Source: Planctomycetota bacterium (GTDB lineage: Bacteria; Planctomycetota; Planctomycetia; Pirellulales; Pirellulaceae). Taken from it: DNA of 64,000 nucleotides. The position numbers and the translations under genes were made by a program. Each line of letters begins with the position of its first letter. Position 1 is the stretch's first letter. The stretch is taken from contig JAPLNI010000053.1 in assembly GCA_026692865.1 (NCBI GenBank), positions 236,888-300,887 of the forward strand. The letters run 5' to 3'. The notes beneath the pieces were generated by a model that did not search any database, was not told where the DNA came from, and saw only the letters and a program-made list of their open reading frames with translations. Shown one piece after another: positions 61,095 through 64,000 of the stretch.

Positions 61095-63368
61095 CTATGG
61101 GTTCACTAATGCCTGAGTCACTGCGATTTGTTGAATGACTCCGGCTTGTTTGTCTTCCAAACGAATCGTCGCTTGGATCGCGGGCATCGCGAAATTGATT
61201 GGTGGAGATGTGTCGCGCTCTTCAAGCTCGTCGACCTGCCCATTGTTGTTGTCGTCAAGACCGTTGATAGCTTGATCAGCTCCAGGTGGTAAGGGTGTTG
61301 GGGAAGGTAACCCATTAAGATAAATATACATTGTCGAAGTGCTTGAAAAAATAGACCCCCAATTCAGTGTCGTCTGATTTTGGTCGTAACCGTCATTTTC
61401 GAAAACATCCGTAAATGAATCGAAGCAAGGTTGATAGATTAAACATTGGAAAGGTGCGTTGTAACTTGATAGTAAGCACCTACCACTCTTCAATAATGCA
61501 ATTGCAGGTTGCACGATATTTGCCGGCGGATCATTGATCGTACCTACACGCAAACCAGATAATGGCGTGACAAAAATGGACGAAATAGCTGGATTTAATG
61601 AGAACGTGGATTTAAAGCCCCAACCAACATCAACGAAACAACCCATGGACGCCGTCATGTCAGATAGTGGGTTGCCGCTAGGCGTCCAAGTCGATGGCGC
61701 AGTTGCTGGATTGATTAGATATCCGATTGAGTCATCATAGCCTGGGTCGTTGGGTGACAGCACAAGGTCGTCAGTGCCTGCAGTTCCAAATACGCCATTG
61801 GTGGCTGGTGGCACGGCAGTACCAACATTGCCATCGGGGCCAGCGTGATAGAGCAATCTTGCACTCGGATCAAAGCCTTTCAGATCAAAGGCGACGCAAT
61901 TTGATGCTAGCGATTCACTGAATGCAAGACCATCGTCGGCAGCAATAAGTGGGCCCGTTGGATTTGCCGGATCCCTGCCCTGAATTCGATTGTGTCTCAA
62001 GAAAGTCGGAGCTATGAAACCAGCCTCTGGGAAACTGGCATTCGCGTAATCTTCAAAGGTGCCCGCACCACGGTTACTTGAGTTGAAGCTTACTCGACTA
62101 GCACCAGCCGTTCCCCTACTCAATGCGTATTCCTGAATCGGAATAGGCGGCGTCAATGCAAGTATTGGCATCGTCGTGGTAATGCCAGAATTGGCGCTAA
62201 AGGTCAGCATTGTGTGCGCGAATCGGTTCGCTGGATTTGCAAGATCTTCTAATGAATTTGCTGCCACCGGCACCAATCCTCCGCTCGAACCGGTACGTCC
62301 CCGCCTCATTGACAGGTCAGCTCCCTGAAAAGCGGTACTCATCGAATCAACTCCAAATTGAGGTACCAAGAAACGGAGTGACGCAATTGTTGGATCTGGT
62401 GCGGATTGGGTGTTAATAAGACCTTGAACTATGGGGGTCGTTGGTAGTGGGACGTTCAAGCTCGGAATAATCAATAAAACTCGTCTGCATAGAATCATTC
62501 GATCCGGCACACCGTTGCCCACTCCTGGGGTCGCAGAAAATGGCCTGGTACTTGGAAGAGTTATCGATACACCTGTGTTGACAGCAAGATCACGATCCTC
62601 GAACAGTAAAGAGCCCGAAGCGTCGATCTGCGGAATTGTAAATTCAGCTTCACCTGTTGTCGGATCTGTGTCCACATTCATTGGTACCATGAAATAAGCG
62701 ATCTCTGCGAATTCAGATGCAAGGACTACCGAATTAACCCAATCACTTTGTGAAGGTGTGTAAGCGGTGCCGCTTTGTGCGGCAGCGGCTCCCTTTACCA
62801 CTGCAAGTGGAACTCGACCTTTAAACAGATCGCCCTTAGCTTTGGCTGTGAACATGAGAATGTCATCGAAGTCACCGTACTTGCTGGCGGAGAGTCTTTG
62901 CTCGGTTGTGCCGTTAGCGACAGTATTGATTGGTAGCGTTGCGGCTGTGTAATCGGTTACTGGGCCGTCATAGTACATGAAGTAGCCGAGCTTGTTGTTG
63001 GGCGTGGTTGGGTCGGGATCGACGGTGAGGCTTGCCAAGTCGTTTCGGAGGACTTCGGAGACGCTTCGAAGTTGGTCGCTTAATGCTAACCGAGCTCGGC
63101 CTTGCGAGATGTCATCGCTGAGTCGTTTGAAGCCTTGGGCCAGAGCCAGCATGATGATCAATGTCATCGTGATAGCGATCATGGCTTCGATGAGGGTGAA
63201 ACCGCGACATCCTGAGCCGCGGGCGCTAGCCCCGGGTGCCGTGCGGCGATCAAAATTTGATTCAGTAGCGAAGCCGGTAATACGGGGGGAACCCGTGGCT
63301 AGCGCCATCGGCTCAGTATTGAATGCATCCGTTTTGAATACGGCCAGGGTCTGTGGGGGCATCTTCAT
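61095..63368 (-). CDS. Large prepilin-like protein (PulJ/GspJ-type N-terminus)
   Basis: 757 residues. CRGFTLIEAMIAITMTLIIMLAL is a type IV prepilin signal, with cleavage after Gly56 and the conserved Glu at the fifth position of the mature protein. The 56-residue leader is long for prepilins and consists largely of the repeat peptide (TEPMALATG to GASARGS). The mature region has ARLALSDQLRSVSEVLRNDLASL, the GspJ-like start, then about 650 residues with no family I recognise. It ends with a Ca-binding-looking loop (DQAINGLDDNNNGQVDELEERD). Processing by PilD-type peptidase and a role in secretion or a surface filament are inferred. Confidence 0.8.
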   Translation of the reverse strand: MKMPPQTLAVFKTDAFNTEPMALATGSPRITGFATESNFDRRTAPGASARGSGCRGFTLIEAMIAITMTLIIMLALAQGFKRLSDDISQGRARLALSDQLRSVSEVLRNDLASLTVDPDPTTPNNKLGYFMYYDGPVTDYTAATLPINTVANGTTEQRLSASKYGDFDDILMFTAKAKGDLFKGRVPLAVVKGAAAAQSGTAYTPSQSDWVNSVVLASEFAEIAYFMVPMNVDTDPTTGEAEFTIPQIDASGSLLFEDRDLAVNTGVSITLPSTRPFSATPGVGNGVPDRMILCRRVLLIIPSLNVPLPTTPIVQGLINTQSAPDPTIASLRFLVPQFGVDSMSTAFQGADLSMRRGRTGSSGGLVPVAANSLEDLANPANRFAHTMLTFSANSGITTTMPILALTPPIPIQEYALSRGTAGASRVSFNSSNRGAGTFEDYANASFPEAGFIAPTFLRHNRIQGRDPANPTGPLIAADDGLAFSESLASNCVAFDLKGFDPSARLLYHAGPDGNVGTAVPPATNGVFGTAGTDDLVLSPNDPGYDDSIGYLINPATAPSTWTPSGNPLSDMTASMGCFVDVGWGFKSTFSLNPAISSIFVTPLSGLRVGTINDPPANIVQPAIALLKSGRCLLSSYNAPFQCLIYQPCFDSFTDVFENDGYDQNQTTLNWGSIFSSTSTMYIYLNGLPSPTPLPPGADQAINGLDDNNNGQVDELEERDTSPPINFAMPAIQATIRLEDKQAGVIQQIAVTQALVNP
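63211..63316 (-). repeat. In-frame paired-palindrome element inside the prepilin leader
   Basis: On the gene strand it reads TACTGAGCCGATGGCGCTAG at its start and GGGGCTAGCGCCCGCGGCTC near its end, 30 bases before the prepilin cleavage site. The frame is the same as in the 59.6 kb copy: TEPMALATG then APGASARGS. The length is a multiple of three and there is no stop. Confidence 0.8.
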
Positions 63369-63687
63369 GCGATTATCTGCTTTTCGGTGATTTTGCGAGG
63401 CGAGAGGAGGAGATTTTCGATGAGTTGTTTGGCGAACTGTGCAAGTAAATCAACCGCCGCCTAAAATTTTCTGCGAAACTGGTTTACGATGCAGCAAATC
63501 AGAAGCCACCGCATGCAGGGCGGCTACAAATACTGCTAGCAACTCAATTGTATTCGAGAATCGTTGGTGTGCAGTCGCTTCCCAAAGCAGAAATACTCAT
63601 TTTCTGAGCGATTAGGTCGGATCGAGAAGATGCAAATGTTGAAAAGCGTTCGCATTCTGAGAGAATTTGTACGAAAGCGGAGAGAGC
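63369..63687. other. Gene-free 5' region of the prepilin gene
   Basis: These 320 bases hold no convincing gene. The prepilin start at 63368 has no obvious ribosome site; the next ATG in frame is at 63362. The beginning of the tandem array lies at 63688. Confidence 0.4.
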
Positions 63688-64000
63688 TTTGGAGTGCTGT
63701 GACTTGTCATAGCTTTCTCAAAGTAGATGTTCTGGCAGTTTCGATTCTCCCTCCACTAGCTAAGCCAACCGCAAACGCACCAGAGTCGCACGCCCGAAAG
63801 CTCCGACAAGTCGGAGCACTCCAAATCTGGAGTGCTGTGACTAGTCACAGCTTTCTCAAAGTTGACGTTCTGGCAGTTTCAATTCTCCCTCCACCAGCTA
63901 AGCCAATCGCAAACGCACCAGAGTCGCACGCCCGAAAGCTCCGACAAGTCGGAGCACTCCAAAGGGTCGTTCTGGCAGTTTCGATTCTCCCTCCACCAGC
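63688..64000. repeat. Tandem array of cruciform repeats (138-base unit, third copy truncated)
   Basis: Unit start GGAGTGCTGTGAC at 63691 recurs at 63829, a 138-base period. Each unit runs from an arm like TTGGAGTGCTGTGACTTGTC to an inverted arm AAGCTCCGACAAGTCGGAGC, and GCTCCGAC/GTCGGAGC is itself a perfect stem. The internal part GTTCTGGCAGTTTCGATTCT recurs at 63729, 63867 and 63969, so the third copy is 36 bases shorter. The array continues past the window edge. Confidence 0.85.

Noticed and set aside
1..64000. CRISPR, prophage or IS element
   Set aside because: No regularly spaced short direct repeats, integrase, transposase or phage structural genes were found anywhere; the repeats present are palindromic and irregularly placed.

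Overview
The window looks like chromosome of a planctomycete, most likely from the Pirellulales (Rhodopirellula/Pirellula-like). I infer this from marker families rather than from any 16S gene: a DUF1559-type protein with a zinc ribbon, a giant secreted protein with a planctomycete-style sorting motif (LERRELMAAD) followed by dockerin repeats, an ECF sigma factor paired with a membrane Ser/Thr kinase, an RNI-like LRR lipoprotein, a BON-domain protein, many secreted proteins of unknown function, and KdsB, which implies a Gram-negative outer membrane. No tRNA, rRNA, CRISPR array, prophage or IS transposase was recognised. Base composition is near 50% GC by eye.

Layout. 0-9.4 kb is mostly housekeeping: a truncated HtrA-like protease at the left edge, a hotdog thioesterase, an alpha/beta hydrolase overlapping holA, trpB-trpA, an LRR lipoprotein, a small membrane protein and clpX with a clear terminator. 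9.6-16 kb holds a DUF4261-like gene, a two-gene nucleotidyltransferase/partner cassette resembling a toxin-antitoxin unit, and a reverse-strand set of three secreted proteins, two of them paralogues. 16-26.3 kb holds truA, a GT4 glycosyltransferase, a degenerate protein kinase, accA, cvpA, a YdjM-like membrane protein, dtd, pdxA, a DUF1559-like gene and larB.

26.5-42 kb starts with the 1603-residue adhesin-like protein, then a dicarboxylate/glutamate symporter, a BON protein, a long gene-poor stretch with repeats, RNase R, an exported PIMT-like methyltransferase and an exopolyphosphatase. 41.6-53 kb is a cell-surface polysaccharide and polyphosphate region: GT4, ppk1, an ABC-2 exporter pair, two paralogous GT4 enzymes flanking an FkbM methyltransferase, and an MsbA-like ABC exporter. 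53-64 kb has a duplicated parvulin, kdsB, the sigma/kinase pair, SixA, a rhodanese, a BRCT-MerR-TPR fusion, a large prepilin-like protein and a tandem cruciform array at the right edge.

The most unusual signal is a family of paired palindromes (arms TGAGCCGATGGCGCTAGC / GCTAGCGCCTACGGCTCA). Some copies are intergenic. Others lie inside genes, always in the same reading frame, adding a peptide that begins EPMALAT and ends ASAYGS: in the BRCT-MerR-TPR protein, directly before the prepilin signal of the pseudopilin, and as a decayed copy in the RNase R linker. This resembles the protein-inserting palindromic elements known from Rickettsia. A second unexplained signal is the 10-mer CCCCTGCCCT, present six times, always within genes, with an apparent change of strand polarity near 18-23 kb. 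Several other hairpin repeat families are also present.
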